Positions 44,769-54,225 of a stretch of DNA of 64,000 bases are shown piece after piece. Location of the stretch: contig NZ_CP068439.1 in NCBI RefSeq assembly GCF_016757735.1, positions 2,692,001-2,756,000 of the forward strand. The letters run 5' to 3'. Numbering within the stretch: the stretch's first letter is position 1; the number at the start of each line of letters is the position of its first letter. This DNA comes from Aequorivita iocasae (GTDB lineage: Bacteria > Bacteroidota > Bacteroidia > Flavobacteriales > Flavobacteriaceae). Under the pieces are notes generated by a model that was given only the letters and a program-made list of their open reading frames with translations, did no database searches and was not told the DNA's origin. The position numbers and the translations under genes were made by a program.

Positions 44769-45788
44769 ATGAAAATATTTAAAGTGCTGTTTTTTATTTT
44801 GGGCTATTCTTTGTTTGGATGTATGGACAGCGGTCAAAAAAAGCCCATTTTACAACCCCCAGCTCTTCGTGCTGTGGAAAATGATCTTAAAATTGATACT
44901 CAGGAACCGGAAACGATACTACTGGACAAGGATGTATCCATCCGGAATTATTTTAGGTGGATGGATAGTGTGGTCGCTGTCCACAATACAAACCATACCT
45001 ATCAGCTAGATGAATACATTTTAGTGCACCATAATCCTTGGATCATTGACACCCTCGCACATACCGATTACTATTATTTGATGGAAAGGGGAATATTCAA
45101 CGAAGATCCACAAGCACTACTTGCCCTGCGCAAGGGGCAGGAAATAAAAGTGCCTGATTCGCTACAAACTATAAATATAAAGCAGCGGCTTTTAAACACC
45201 TATTTAGACATAAATATACCGGCATTTAGGTTGCGTATCATTGAAAACGGAAAGCCAGTCTACAAATTTCCGATACGTGTAGGGCAAAACGGTAAGCGGT
45301 ATTTGGCCATGGCTAATAGGGAAGTGGATATGCGCACAAAGCCGGGGGTTGGAACGATTATACGTGTAAATAAAAACCCGGTTTTTATCAATCCCAAGGA
45401 CAATCACAAGTACCAAAGCACGCGGCGGGATGATGGAAAAGTGACCAAACTACCGGCAATCCCGTGGTTGGAACCCGCTATAAACGGACAGAGTCTGGGG
45501 CAATTGATTCACCCTACAACAAACTTGGAAACCTTGGAAAAGGCATATTCCAATGGGTGTATCGGACTGCGGGAAGCAGATGCCTGGGTGGTGTATTATT
45601 ATGCTCCTTTGGGTACAAAGGTGTTGATTAGATATGATTTAACCGGCAAAAATGAGAAAGGTGAGGCCGTGGAATTTAAAAATATCTATCCAGGTTTTGA
45701 AAATAGGAGCATTCGGAAAGAAGCGTTGGAAGCAGCGCTGAAGGCCGTTGATGGAAAGCCCATTCCTGTTTGCGACTGCCATTTATGA
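44769..45788 (+). CDS. L,D-transpeptidase (YkuD), lipoprotein
   Basis: 339 residues: a lipoprotein signal (YSLFGC) and, from about residue 140, a YkuD domain (TYLDINIPAFRLRIIENG; HPTTNLETLEKAYSNGCIGLR with catalytic His and Cys). Such enzymes make 3-3 peptidoglycan cross-links or attach proteins to the wall, often in stationary or stressed cells. It follows the lipoprotein gene by 65 bases with no box of its own, so it may be expressed with the Usp operon. Confidence 0.92.
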   Translation: MKIFKVLFFILGYSLFGCMDSGQKKPILQPPALRAVENDLKIDTQEPETILLDKDVSIRNYFRWMDSVVAVHNTNHTYQLDEYILVHHNPWIIDTLAHTDYYYLMERGIFNEDPQALLALRKGQEIKVPDSLQTINIKQRLLNTYLDINIPAFRLRIIENGKPVYKFPIRVGQNGKRYLAMANREVDMRTKPGVGTIIRVNKNPVFINPKDNHKYQSTRRDDGKVTKLPAIPWLEPAINGQSLGQLIHPTTNLETLEKAYSNGCIGLREADAWVVYYYAPLGTKVLIRYDLTGKNEKGEAVEFKNIYPGFENRSIRKEALEAALKAVDGKPIPVCDCHL

Positions 45789-45825
45789 GGAGGGTTTAAA
45801 TTGCCCAATTTTTAGTGTGTGTAAT

Positions 45826-46521
45826 TTAATTGTGGGGTGAGGTTGTTTGGGCTATCAATTTTCCATCTTCCATTTCAATTATTCTGTCCGTTTTATTTGC
45901 AAAATCTTTGTCGTGGGTTACGATAAGAAGAGATAATTGTTGCTCGATACTCAATTGCCGAAAAATATTAAACACATTTTCAGCATTATAACTGTCTAGA
46001 TTTCCCGTTGGCTCATCGCCCATTATAATGGATGGGTTATTTATTAAAGCCCTGGCAATGGCGACCCGTTGTTTTTCTCCTCCTGAAATATGCGATGCTT
46101 TTTTTAAGCTTATGGTTTCTATATCGAGCATACGCAGTTTTTCAATGGCATCGTGTTCAATTTCCGCAAATGATTTTTCCCCCAGCTTTTTTGCAGGTAG
46201 CATGACGTTTTCAAGCACAGAAAATTCCGATAATAAATAATGGAACTGGAACACAAAACCTATATGCTTGTTGCGAATATGGGAAAGATGGTTATTGGTC
46301 TGCCCGGTAATCAATTGGTTATTCAAAAACAACTCGCCTTCATAATCGGTATCCATCGTAGAAAGAATATACAGCAATGTAGATTTTCCGCAACCGGATT
46401 TGCCCATTATGGAAACGAATTCGCTTTGGTTTATTTTAAAGGAAATATCCTTTAATACGTGAAATGTTGTCGCATTTTTAAAATATTTATTGATATTTCG
46501 CGCTTCAAGGACTGTTTTCAT
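45826..46521 (-). CDS. ABC transporter ATP-binding protein (MacB/LolD type)
   Basis: 231 residues with Walker A GKSGCGKSTLL, Q-loop VFQFHYLLSEF, signature ISGGEKQRVAIARAL, Walker B IIMGDEPTGNLD, and switch His IVTHD. Third gene of a minus-strand operon: HlyD-like adaptor, FtsX-type permease, ATPase. The ATPase gene begins 9 bases after the permease stop. Together they form a MacAB-type tripartite exporter or envelope mechanotransmission system. Confidence 0.93.
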   Translation of the reverse strand: MKTVLEARNINKYFKNATTFHVLKDISFKINQSEFVSIMGKSGCGKSTLLYILSTMDTDYEGELFLNNQLITGQTNNHLSHIRNKHIGFVFQFHYLLSEFSVLENVMLPAKKLGEKSFAEIEHDAIEKLRMLDIETISLKKASHISGGEKQRVAIARALINNPSIIMGDEPTGNLDSYNAENVFNIFRQLSIEQQLSLLIVTHDKDFANKTDRIIEMEDGKLIAQTTSPHN

Positions 46522-46530
46522 ATTTTGATA

Positions 46531-47793
46531 TTATTGGCCCCTAATGATTTCAACCGGGTCTATTTTTTTAGCTCGTATGGAAGGTAGGTAGCCAGCGAAA
46601 AAAGTTGAAAATAGGGCAAAGATGATTCCTATATAATAGTGCCATATCCTATAATTTATGGGATATGTTGTTATGGTGGGTAGGGCTTGGGTTTCAAATG
46701 GGATGTTGTCTATAATTGAAGAAAGCACAAACCCTAAAAGCAAGCCAATAAGGCCTCCTACAATCCCGATTATTAGAGCCTGGCACATAAATATAAGCTG
46801 TACGTCCCTTCCTGAAAACCCTGTGGCCTTTAGAATGGCGATATCTTTCATTTTTTCATAAATGAGCATATTGAGAATGTTGTAAATACCAAAGCCGGCC
46901 ACTATTAATAGGGTTATAGATACGGCATATGTAATAAGGTTGCGAATGGAGGTGCCTGTTTCAAATTGGGCATTGGCCGTATTTATGTCCACTGCTTTTA
47001 CGTTAAATTGCTGTTCCACCGTTTGGGCCATCGGCAAGGCTTTGGAAATATCATAAAGCTTGACATTTATATCGGTTATATAATTTTCCGGTTCACCCAT
47101 TATGCGCTGTACGGTTTTAATAGTTGCAAAACTTTGAACGTTGTCCAAATCCGCGATACCACTTTGATAAATACCCACAACCTTGAGCGGAAAAAGTTTT
47201 CCCGTACTTGTGGTTACTTGGACCCTATCGTTTTTTTTCAATGATAATTTTTCGGCGATCCCGGAGCCCAGAATTATTCCACTATCTGTATTTTCCAAGG
47301 CTTCGGCAGAACCTTCCACCAAGTAGTTTTTAAATTCAAACAGCTCCATTTCACGCCTAATATCAATACCCGTTATGTTTCCGCCCAGTTCTATTGGCCC
47401 CGCTATATAAAATATTTGGGTTTTTACCTGTGGAATAGCGCCACGGACGTTCTTGTCCTTATTCAAAAGCTGTAGGATAGGTACGGCATTGTGGATTTTC
47501 TTTTGGGTTTGTTTTGGTTTTATGGAGGAAACAATATTCAAACTATTTTCAAATTCTGAATACAGATCTACGGGTTGGTCTTTTGAGGGTTCTATCTCAT
47601 TGAAAATATGGATATGTGGAGTTTGATTAAGTACCAAATCATCCAGCATGTCGTTAAGTCCCGTCATAAAGCTGACCAAGGTTATATAGGAACCAATACC
47701 GAAAGTAACCCCCAAGGCAGCTATTGTGGTCTGCTTTATTTTGCTGACCAAATGTGTTTTTGCAATCGCGAGAATTAATTTCATTTTTTTCAC
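46531..47793 (-). CDS. FtsX/MacB-type ABC permease
   Basis: 420 residues: one N-terminal membrane helix (QTTIAALGVTFGIGSYITLVSF), a periplasmic MacB-like domain (GIILGSGIAEKLSLKKNDRV) and three C-terminal helices with the FtsX block (IYEKMKDIAILKATGFSGRDV, KKIDPVEIIRG). Its start overlaps the adaptor gene's stop by four bases. Partner of the ATPase at 45826. Confidence 0.92.
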   Translation of the reverse strand: MKKMKLILAIAKTHLVSKIKQTTIAALGVTFGIGSYITLVSFMTGLNDMLDDLVLNQTPHIHIFNEIEPSKDQPVDLYSEFENSLNIVSSIKPKQTQKKIHNAVPILQLLNKDKNVRGAIPQVKTQIFYIAGPIELGGNITGIDIRREMELFEFKNYLVEGSAEALENTDSGIILGSGIAEKLSLKKNDRVQVTTSTGKLFPLKVVGIYQSGIADLDNVQSFATIKTVQRIMGEPENYITDINVKLYDISKALPMAQTVEQQFNVKAVDINTANAQFETGTSIRNLITYAVSITLLIVAGFGIYNILNMLIYEKMKDIAILKATGFSGRDVQLIFMCQALIIGIVGGLIGLLLGFVLSSIIDNIPFETQALPTITTYPINYRIWHYYIGIIFALFSTFFAGYLPSIRAKKIDPVEIIRGQ

Positions 47794-48875
47794 GGCTCCG
47801 GTTTATAGATCCATGTATCAGCGTTTATTCCTGAAATAATTTCTACGGTGTCCAAATTTTGAAGGCCCACTACTACTGGAACAATCCCATTCTCCGTTTT
47901 CACTTTTGAACCTGGAAGCAAGTATTTTCGGGGAATAGTCAATACATTCTCTTTTGTCTCCACAATTATATTAGCCTCCCCTGATAAGCCGGGATAGAGA
48001 GTATGGGGGCTTTTTTCAAAACGGGCTTCCACCAAAAAAGTCTGATTGCGTTCGTCCTTTTGGGGGTAAACCTTACTTATATGAGCAATAAATACTTCGG
48101 GGCCATAGGCATCAAGGATAAGCAAAACTTTTTGTTCTTTCTTTATTTTTACAATATCAACTTCATCCACCAGCATTTCAATGATAAAAGTGGTAGCGCT
48201 TCCAATGCTGGCCACGGGCTCCAGAGTTGTAATTATTTCACCGGGATTTTTGTAAAGCGCATATACCTTGCCATTGATTTTGCTCACAAGGGTAAAGTCT
48301 TTTGAATTGATTAAGGTTGTTTTATAGGTATTGTTTGCCTGTGATACTTGGGTTCGCAGTTCGTTTTTAGTTCTGCGGTAATTTGTTTGAGCAATTTCCA
48401 AGGCATTGTATGAAGTCTCATACATTAACTTTTTAGCTTCATATTGTGCTTTCGAGCCTATTTGCTGTTCCCACAGATTTTTCTGCCGAAAATAATTAAT
48501 GGAGTCGTCCTGATATTTGAGAATTGCATTTTTGAGTTCCTTTTCCACATTGTTGGTAAGGGCTGCCTTTCCCATATAATTCTCCTGTGCAAGCAGAAAG
48601 TTGAGTTTGGCATTTTCAGCGGTGAGCTGGGGGCTCGTATTTATGATTTGTACTATAGGGCTTCCTTGAGAAACAATGTCATTTTCCTCCACCAGATTTT
48701 TTTCCAATATGCCATTGACGTTAGCAAAAGCTTGATATAAACTGTCAGGTTGAACGGTAAGGGATGAATATACCGATGAAGTTATTGTTTGCAGCAAGGG
48801 TTGGATTTTTTCCTCCTTAGAAGAACAGGAGACTATTCCAAGCGCAAGAATAAATTGCAGAGTCAGAAATCGCAT
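47790..48875 (-). CDS. HlyD/MacA-type periplasmic adaptor, lipoprotein
   Basis: 361 residues with a lipoprotein signal (LQFILALGIVSC). The plan is typical of membrane fusion proteins: half of a lipoyl domain (AFANVNGILEKNLVEENDIVSQG), a long coiled-coil hairpin (about 85-190), the second lipoyl half (ISKINGKVYALYKNPGE), and a beta-barrel part (GLSGEANIIVETKENVLTIPRKYL). First gene of the efflux operon, with an FNR-like box and -7 element ending about 17 bases upstream of its start. Confidence 0.92.
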   Translation of the reverse strand: MRFLTLQFILALGIVSCSSKEEKIQPLLQTITSSVYSSLTVQPDSLYQAFANVNGILEKNLVEENDIVSQGSPIVQIINTSPQLTAENAKLNFLLAQENYMGKAALTNNVEKELKNAILKYQDDSINYFRQKNLWEQQIGSKAQYEAKKLMYETSYNALEIAQTNYRRTKNELRTQVSQANNTYKTTLINSKDFTLVSKINGKVYALYKNPGEIITTLEPVASIGSATTFIIEMLVDEVDIVKIKKEQKVLLILDAYGPEVFIAHISKVYPQKDERNQTFLVEARFEKSPHTLYPGLSGEANIIVETKENVLTIPRKYLLPGSKVKTENGIVPVVVGLQNLDTVEIISGINADTWIYKPEP

Positions 48876-48891
48876 AGGAAAAATGTTTTAT

Positions 48892-48934
48892 CAAAATTCC
48901 AATAAAATTTTTCCAATAGGAATGATAAAAATCA
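48892..48934 (-). promoter_or_regulatory. FNR-like box TGATAAAAATCA with -7 element (HlyD operon)
   Basis: Palindrome at 48923-48934. On the minus strand GAATTTTG (48899-48892, 7 of 8) begins 35 bases from the box edge. The efflux operon starts at 48875. Confidence 0.75.
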
Positions 48935-48996
48935 TATTCCCCATTGGCTCCATTTCCGCATTTTGAAAAAACAGACAAGTGAAAAATATAATGCAC

Positions 48997-49039
48997 TGAT
49001 TAATATCATTCCGTACTTAACACATTGTATATAGCTTTG
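48997..49039 (+). promoter_or_regulatory. FNR-like box TGATTAATATCA with perfect -7 element
   Basis: Palindrome at 48997-49008; TAGCTTTG at 49032-49039 is a perfect TAnnTTTG, 35 bases after the box start. It predicts a transcript start near 49043 and so excludes the ATG at 49025 as the start of the next gene. Confidence 0.8.
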
Positions 49040-49075
49040 TTACAAACAGGGCTGAGGCCCATAAAGTTTAATGCC

Positions 49076-49441
49076 ATGAAAAAAGATTTTCCGAAAAACT
49101 ATGAAATGTTAGTTGAGCTTATGGATAAGCTGGGAGTACAAATTCAAGAAACCATGCAGGGGTTTGGGCAATTACATAAAGCCAGTATTGCGGAAGGGGC
49201 TTTGACCTCAAAGACCAAAGAATTGATTGCCTTGGGCATAGCCATTACGGTACGATGTGATGGTTGCATTGCCTATCATGTGCACGACGCCCTTGAGGCA
49301 GGTGCCAAGAAGGAGGAAATTACCGAAACCATTGGGGTAGCGATATTAATGGGAGGCGGTCCATCTGTTGTATATGGCTGTGAGGCATTGGAAGCCTTAA
49401 CCCAATTTACTGCCTTAAAAAAAGCTAAACCTAGAATATGA
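49076..49441 (+). CDS. carboxymuconolactone decarboxylase / AhpD-like protein
   Basis: 121 residues of the AhpD fold. The active-site pattern is EGALTSKTKELIALGIAITVRCDGCIAYHVHDAL: CxxC plus His, as in alkylhydroperoxidase-like proteins that reduce peroxides or thiols; the catalytic Glu precedes it. It is thus likely an antioxidant enzyme, though the electron partner is unknown. The start at 49076 agrees with the predicted promoter. Its stop overlaps the next gene (ATGA). Confidence 0.9.
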   Translation: MKKDFPKNYEMLVELMDKLGVQIQETMQGFGQLHKASIAEGALTSKTKELIALGIAITVRCDGCIAYHVHDALEAGAKKEEITETIGVAILMGGGPSVVYGCEALEALTQFTALKKAKPRI

Positions 49442-49824
49442 AAACCGATAATATTAAAATAGGCGATCTGCATTTTGAGCATGTGCATTGGCAAAAAGAA
49501 CTTCTATTTTGGGAAGATGAAGTGAAATCGTTTAACAACCGCTTGACGGAATTTTCAAAACGGTGGACAAATAAAAAGGTTTTGGCCCAATTGGATCATT
49601 TTCAAAAGCAATTCAATGATCACGAAAGGGTGATGAATTCATTGAAATGCGATGTTGATGCCCATGAAACCAATATAGCTACCAACGATGAAAGAGGAGG
49701 GGATGCCATAAATACCGTTTTTACAAAATATCATTTCGCTTTAAGGGAACGTATGGAAATACTGCGAAAAGTCCATGCTAATTTGAAAACGGATTTTTTC
49801 CAGTTTCTTTCCAAATATATTTAA
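49438..49824 (+). CDS. helical cytoplasmic protein of unknown function
   Basis: 128 residues, nearly all alpha-helical and charged (FWEDEVKSFNNRLTEFSKRW, LDHFQKQFNDHERVMNSLK), with a probable coiled coil. No family was recognised. It overlaps the AhpD-like gene by four bases and so shares its regulation. A protein with a comparable helical pattern is at 58258-58683. Confidence 0.65.
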   Translation: MKTDNIKIGDLHFEHVHWQKELLFWEDEVKSFNNRLTEFSKRWTNKKVLAQLDHFQKQFNDHERVMNSLKCDVDAHETNIATNDERGGDAINTVFTKYHFALRERMEILRKVHANLKTDFFQFLSKYI

Positions 49825-49916
49825 GAACGTAAATTGGTTAGCAAGATCATTACTACATATGTTTTTGTAACGAAATACTTTTGATCTTTTCAATTTTATT
49901 TGGCAAAACCCTTTTT

Positions 49917-50849
49917 TTAGTTTCTGGATTTATTAAGCTTATTGGTCCTACCTCTTGGAGAATTGGTGGGGGCTTTTCTCACTGGGAGTTTTTCTACATT
50001 TCTATTCTGTTGCAGCCTATCGGTTTTGTATCTGTCGATTTTATTTCTAAGCGGATCGGGACTTATTTCGTCAATATTTCTATAAGTTCTTGGTTCTGGA
50101 GTGATAATCCGTGGTCGGTAAACCTGCAGTTCTTTTTCCTTGCGAGTTGTGGGAGAAGCATTTTTAAGTTCCCTTAGCGGAATGGGATCAATTTTTCTAT
50201 TGGTGCTTCTTTCTACTTCGGCAATTTCGGGACCTTTTGCATAAAATTGATCGTGATAGCGTGTATTTCCATAATTAGTATTCGTCTTTATACGCCCGAT
50301 AAAACCTTCGTCCAGGTTGCTTCTTCCCCGATTACTGATATCCTTATCATGTATGTAACGACGATCCACCACGTTCCAATAAATGATTCCGGGAGGTCTC
50401 CATGTGCCATACCATAATATTACGTTTACAGAAGGCATTAATGGCGCCCACGCATAATAGTTATCTATTTCGCCCCAAATTACCCAAGCTGGGGCCCATT
50501 CGTATCCCGGAACCCATAACCAGCCATAATGATAGTCATAAATCCATCGGCCGTAATGGAAGGGAGCCCAACCCCAAGAATATAACGAAACCCAAATCCA
50601 TCCCTCAGAACAATACTCCCAATGTCCGTTGGTAAAATAAGGCTGAAAATTGCCATCTACGGAAGGATGCCACACATGGCCATAGCCGGGATAGTTAATC
50701 CAAATGCCGAATGGCGACAGGCCATCATAAAAATCCTGATAGGTTATACTAACCTCTATTTGCTGTGCTGATAATTTTTCCTGCATTCCAAGACTGAGAC
50801 CGAATACTAAAATCAATACCTTTAGCTTATAAGTAATTGGGCGTTTCAT
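49917..50849 (-). CDS. exported Trp/Tyr-rich protein (DUF6600-like)
   Basis: 310 residues with a signal peptide (KLKVLILVFGLSLGMQEKLSAQ). The centre is a run of aromatic repeats (YGHVWHPSVDGNFQPYFTNG, GWIWVSLYSWGWAPFHYGRW, YGWLWVPGYEWAPAWVIWG), as in DUF6600-type proteins, followed by a basic Pro/Arg-rich tail that is likely disordered. Found at the cell surface or periplasm; function unknown. An FNR-like box precedes it. Confidence 0.8.
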   Translation of the reverse strand: MKRPITYKLKVLILVFGLSLGMQEKLSAQQIEVSITYQDFYDGLSPFGIWINYPGYGHVWHPSVDGNFQPYFTNGHWEYCSEGWIWVSLYSWGWAPFHYGRWIYDYHYGWLWVPGYEWAPAWVIWGEIDNYYAWAPLMPSVNVILWYGTWRPPGIIYWNVVDRRYIHDKDISNRGRSNLDEGFIGRIKTNTNYGNTRYHDQFYAKGPEIAEVERSTNRKIDPIPLRELKNASPTTRKEKELQVYRPRIITPEPRTYRNIDEISPDPLRNKIDRYKTDRLQQNRNVEKLPVRKAPTNSPRGRTNKLNKSRN

Positions 50850-50876
50850 TTTTTCTTAGCTTTATCGTTAATATGG

Positions 50877-50919
50877 GAAAGGTAGTAACTGATTATTTAT
50901 CTTGAAATGATTAAGGTCA
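50877..50919 (-). promoter_or_regulatory. FNR-like box TGATTAAGGTCA with -7 element
   Basis: Palindrome at 50908-50919. On the minus strand TACCTTTC (50884-50877, 7 of 8) begins 35 bases from the box edge; the gene starts at 50849. Confidence 0.75.
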
Positions 50920-51049
50920 GGTAGCCGGTTTTTGCATTTATTATTCCTTTGACTTTGAAAATTCAGGCTTCGTCAAAATCTGAAAATTTGAAGTATGTCA
51001 CTTCATACTTTAAGGGACGATATGGTTACCTTATTATGGTGTAAATATT

Positions 51050-51672
51050 ATGGCAACATTTAGACTTGAGGACATCTTCCGGGAATTGATGCAGAGGTAT
51101 TGCGCGGATAAAACTTATATCGCGAAGTGCTGGAGGGAGATTGAAAAAAAGTACACCACGGCTGGGCGATTTTACCATATCTGGACCATCTAGCGATGAT
51201 GGTGAAGGAGTTTAAAAAGGTGCAATCGGCCGTACAGGAGGTGGATGTAGTGTTATTTGCTATTTTTTATCACGATATTGTTTACAATCCCTTGCTTTCC
51301 CATAATGAGCAAAAGAGCGCCAGACTGTTTAGGAAACGTTTGGCTCCCACCCATTTTCCGCATATAGCGAAAGTAATAACCTTAATTGAAGCAAGCAAAA
51401 CCCACAATATGAGTACAGATTTTGATACAAATCTTTTTCTAGACCTGGATCTGCTGATTTTGGGAAGTAAAAGAAAGGTTTATCTGCATTATTGCGAAAA
51501 CATACGAAAGGAATACCTGATGTTTCCTGATTTTATATATCGCCCTAGACGAAGAAAACTACTCTTACGCTATTTATCTCTTGAATCCATATTTAAAACT
51601 CCCTATTTTATTGAGCGATACGAAGCACAGGCACGTAAAAATTTAAGGTATTCCATTAGGGAACTGTCCTAA
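51050..51672 (+). pseudogene. HD-domain metal-dependent phosphohydrolase (COG4339-like), frameshifted
   Basis: The gene begins at ATG 51050 (MATFRLEDIFRELMQRYCAD, then TTAGRFYH) and meets a TAG at 51191-51193. The adjoining frame continues without gap as LDHLAMMVKEFKKVQ, VDVVLFAIFYHDIVYNP, EQKSARLFRKRL. One base is missing near 51178-51184, where YHN-type residues are expected. The whole would be about 207 residues, typical of this family. It is a pseudogene unless the gap is a sequencing error; the part after the shift (from ATG 51196) could be made separately but lacks the first His motif. Confidence 0.8.
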
Positions 51673-51696
51673 ATTCATATACATCGACTACCTAAC

Positions 51697-51739
51697 TGAC
51701 AAAAGTCATTCCCAGCTTTCTGTGCTTCCACTAATTTTG
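51697..51739 (+). promoter_or_regulatory. FNR-like box TGACAAAAGTCA with perfect -7 element (ppsA)
   Basis: Palindrome at 51697-51708; TAATTTTG at 51732-51739 is an exact TAnnTTTG, 35 bases after the box start. The ppsA start is at 51786. Confidence 0.8.
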
Positions 51740-51785
51740 GTAAAACATTAGTTTTCAAAATATACGACAACTGAACCTATTCTAT

Positions 51786-54182
51786 ATGGAAGCACTAATT
51801 AAAACATTTGATGAAATTCACATTTCAGATATAGCCCAAGTAGGGGGTAAAAATGCCTCCTTGGGGGAAATGTACAATGAGATGACTGCGGAGGGGATTG
51901 CAATTCCTAATGGTTTTGCCACAACGGCATTTGCTTATTGGGAATTTCTTCGGGAAAATGATATTGAAAATAAGCTGGTTCTTCTACTGAAAAATCTTGA
52001 CAGAAAGACATTTTCGAATCTGTCGGAAATAGGAAATCAAGCGAGAAAATTAATTTTGTCTGGGCAGTTTTCAAGGGCATTTTCACAAGCCATTATTTCT
52101 TTCTATGGACAATTGTGCGGTAATGAACCTTTCGCTGTAGCCGTTAGAAGCAGCGCTACTGCCGAAGATCTACCTGAGGCCAGTTTTGCAGGCCAACACG
52201 ATACTTTTTTAAATATAAGTGGCACACAGGCTTTATTGGCTGCGGTTAAAGATTGCTTTGCATCCCTATATACAGATCGGGCTATAAAATATAGAGAGGA
52301 TAAGGGCTTTGGCCATGGCACAGTTGCCCTCTCGGTGGGGGTACAAAAAATGGTCCGTGCAGATGTAGGCTGCTCTGGGGTAGGCTTTACCTTAGAGCCA
52401 GAATCGGGATTTCAAAACATAATCCATCTTTCGGGAGTTTGGGGGCTAGGGGAGAATATTGTACAGGGCACTATAAATCCAGATGAATTTTACGTTTTTA
52501 AACCTACGCTAGAATTGGGAAAACAAGCAATAATTGAAAAAAAATTGGGCAGTAAAGCGCTCACTTTAATATACGCGCAGTCCGAAGGCCATTCTGCCAC
52601 CATGAATATACCCACCCCGCAACAAAAGCAGGAGCAATATGTACTAAAAGATTCCGAAGTAACCCAGCTTGCAAAATGGGCTTTGGCCATTGAAAGGCAT
52701 TACGGTAAGCCAATGGATATTGAATGGGCAAAGGATGGAATTACACAAGAACTTTATATAATTCAGGCTAGGCCGGAAACCGTACATAGTCCTAACGGTA
52801 AAAATATTGTTTCAACCTTTTCCCTTACGCAAAAAGGGAAGATTCTGGTCACGGGTAATGCCGTTGGCACCAAGATAAGGGTGGGAACCGCCAGAATACT
52901 GACAGATCCACAGCAAGGGGAAACATTGCAAAAAGGTGACATAATTGTTACGGATACCACTAGTCCTGACTGGGACCCATTATTGAAAAAAGCGGGGGGA
53001 ATAATTACCAATAGGGGAGGTAGAACCAGCCATGCCGCCATTGTAGCAAGGGAGTTGGGAGTACCGGCGGTAGTGGGAAGCAATTACGCTACCCAAAATA
53101 TTAAGGATGGGCAACTCATCACAATATCATGTGCGGAAGGAAAAGTTGCCTATGTTTTTGAGGGCGCACTTCCGTTTATAGAAGAGGAAATTAATTTTTC
53201 AAACATTGCAATGCCCCATACGGAAGTGAAATTAATTCTTTCAGATCCCCAACAGGCCTATCAATACTCCTTTTATCCCAATAATGGGGTTGGGCTTTTG
53301 CGTATGGAATTCATCATTACCCATAACATTAAGATACATCCCATGGCCCTTTTGAAGTATGATGAAATGAGGGATAGCGCCGAAAAGGAAACAATTGCCG
53401 GTATAACAAGACAATACGAGGATAAGGCCGCTTATTTTATTGAAAAATTAAGTGAGGGCATTGCCACTATGGCCGCGGCCTTTTATCCGAAAGAGGTTAT
53501 TGTAAGAACCAGCGATTTTAAAACCAATGAATATGCAAATTTGATAGGCGGGAAGCAATTTGAGCCCAAGGAGGAAAACCCCATGTTGGGCTTCCGAGGG
53601 GCAGCCAGATATTTTAACCCATTGTATCAAGAGGGTTTTGAGCTGGAGTGCAGGTCCATAAAAAGGGTACGGGATGAAATGGGGTTGACCAATGTAAAAA
53701 TAATGATCCCTTTCTGTAGAACTTTGGAAGAAGCACAGAAGGTGATTGCGTTAATGCAAAAGTTGGGTCTGGAGCGGGGAGTGAATGGACTCCAGATTTA
53801 TATGATGGTCGAAATTCCGAGTAACGTAATTATAGCCGAAAGTTTTGCCGAATATTTTGATGGTTTTTCCATAGGCTCCAATGACCTTACACAGCTTACC
53901 TTGGGAGTAGATCGCGATTCGCAGCTATTGGCGGGTACTTTTGATGAAAATGACCCGGCAGTTAGAAAGATTATTGCAATGGCGATAGAAAAAGCGAATG
54001 CAGCTGGAATTAAAATAGGATTGTGTGGCCAAGCCCCCAGTGACTTTCCCGCTTTCGCATCCTTTTTAATTGAAGCGGGGATTGATAGTATCTCCTATAA
54101 TCCAGATGCTCTTTTGAGAGGTATTGAAAATATGGTAGCGGCAGAAGAAATGTTAAATTTTAAAAAAATATCTTCCTACTGA
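51786..54182 (+). CDS. ppsA: phosphoenolpyruvate synthase
   Basis: 798 residues. Converts pyruvate, ATP and water to PEP, AMP and phosphate, for gluconeogenesis. Domains in order: ATP-grasp nucleotide-binding (VGGKNASLGEMYNEM, VRSSATAEDLPEASFAGQHDT), the swivelling phosphohistidine domain (TSPDWDPLLKKAGGIITNRGGRTSHAAIVARELG, catalytic His), and the C-terminal PEP-binding barrel (NPMLGFRGAARY, DGFSIGSNDLTQLTLGVDRD, GLCGQAPSD with the catalytic Cys). The gene is preceded by an FNR-like box with a perfect -7 element. Its stop touches the next box. Confidence 0.96.
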   Translation: MEALIKTFDEIHISDIAQVGGKNASLGEMYNEMTAEGIAIPNGFATTAFAYWEFLRENDIENKLVLLLKNLDRKTFSNLSEIGNQARKLILSGQFSRAFSQAIISFYGQLCGNEPFAVAVRSSATAEDLPEASFAGQHDTFLNISGTQALLAAVKDCFASLYTDRAIKYREDKGFGHGTVALSVGVQKMVRADVGCSGVGFTLEPESGFQNIIHLSGVWGLGENIVQGTINPDEFYVFKPTLELGKQAIIEKKLGSKALTLIYAQSEGHSATMNIPTPQQKQEQYVLKDSEVTQLAKWALAIERHYGKPMDIEWAKDGITQELYIIQARPETVHSPNGKNIVSTFSLTQKGKILVTGNAVGTKIRVGTARILTDPQQGETLQKGDIIVTDTTSPDWDPLLKKAGGIITNRGGRTSHAAIVARELGVPAVVGSNYATQNIKDGQLITISCAEGKVAYVFEGALPFIEEEINFSNIAMPHTEVKLILSDPQQAYQYSFYPNNGVGLLRMEFIITHNIKIHPMALLKYDEMRDSAEKETIAGITRQYEDKAAYFIEKLSEGIATMAAAFYPKEVIVRTSDFKTNEYANLIGGKQFEPKEENPMLGFRGAARYFNPLYQEGFELECRSIKRVRDEMGLTNVKIMIPFCRTLEEAQKVIALMQKLGLERGVNGLQIYMMVEIPSNVIIAESFAEYFDGFSIGSNDLTQLTLGVDRDSQLLAGTFDENDPAVRKIIAMAIEKANAAGIKIGLCGQAPSDFPAFASFLIEAGIDSISYNPDALLRGIENMVAAEEMLNFKKISSY

Positions 54183-54222
54183 CCTAGGTCATATGCAACA
54201 TACGTAAACTGATATACTTTAG
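54180..54222 (+). promoter_or_regulatory. FNR-like box TGACCTAGGTCA with -7 element, facing no gene
   Basis: A perfect 12-bp palindrome at 54180-54191, starting on the ppsA stop codon. TACTTTAG (54215-54222, 7 of 8) begins 35 bases after the box start. No protein gene follows for 590 bases, so the promoter is proposed to make an RNA. Confidence 0.7.
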
Positions 54223-54225
54223 TAC

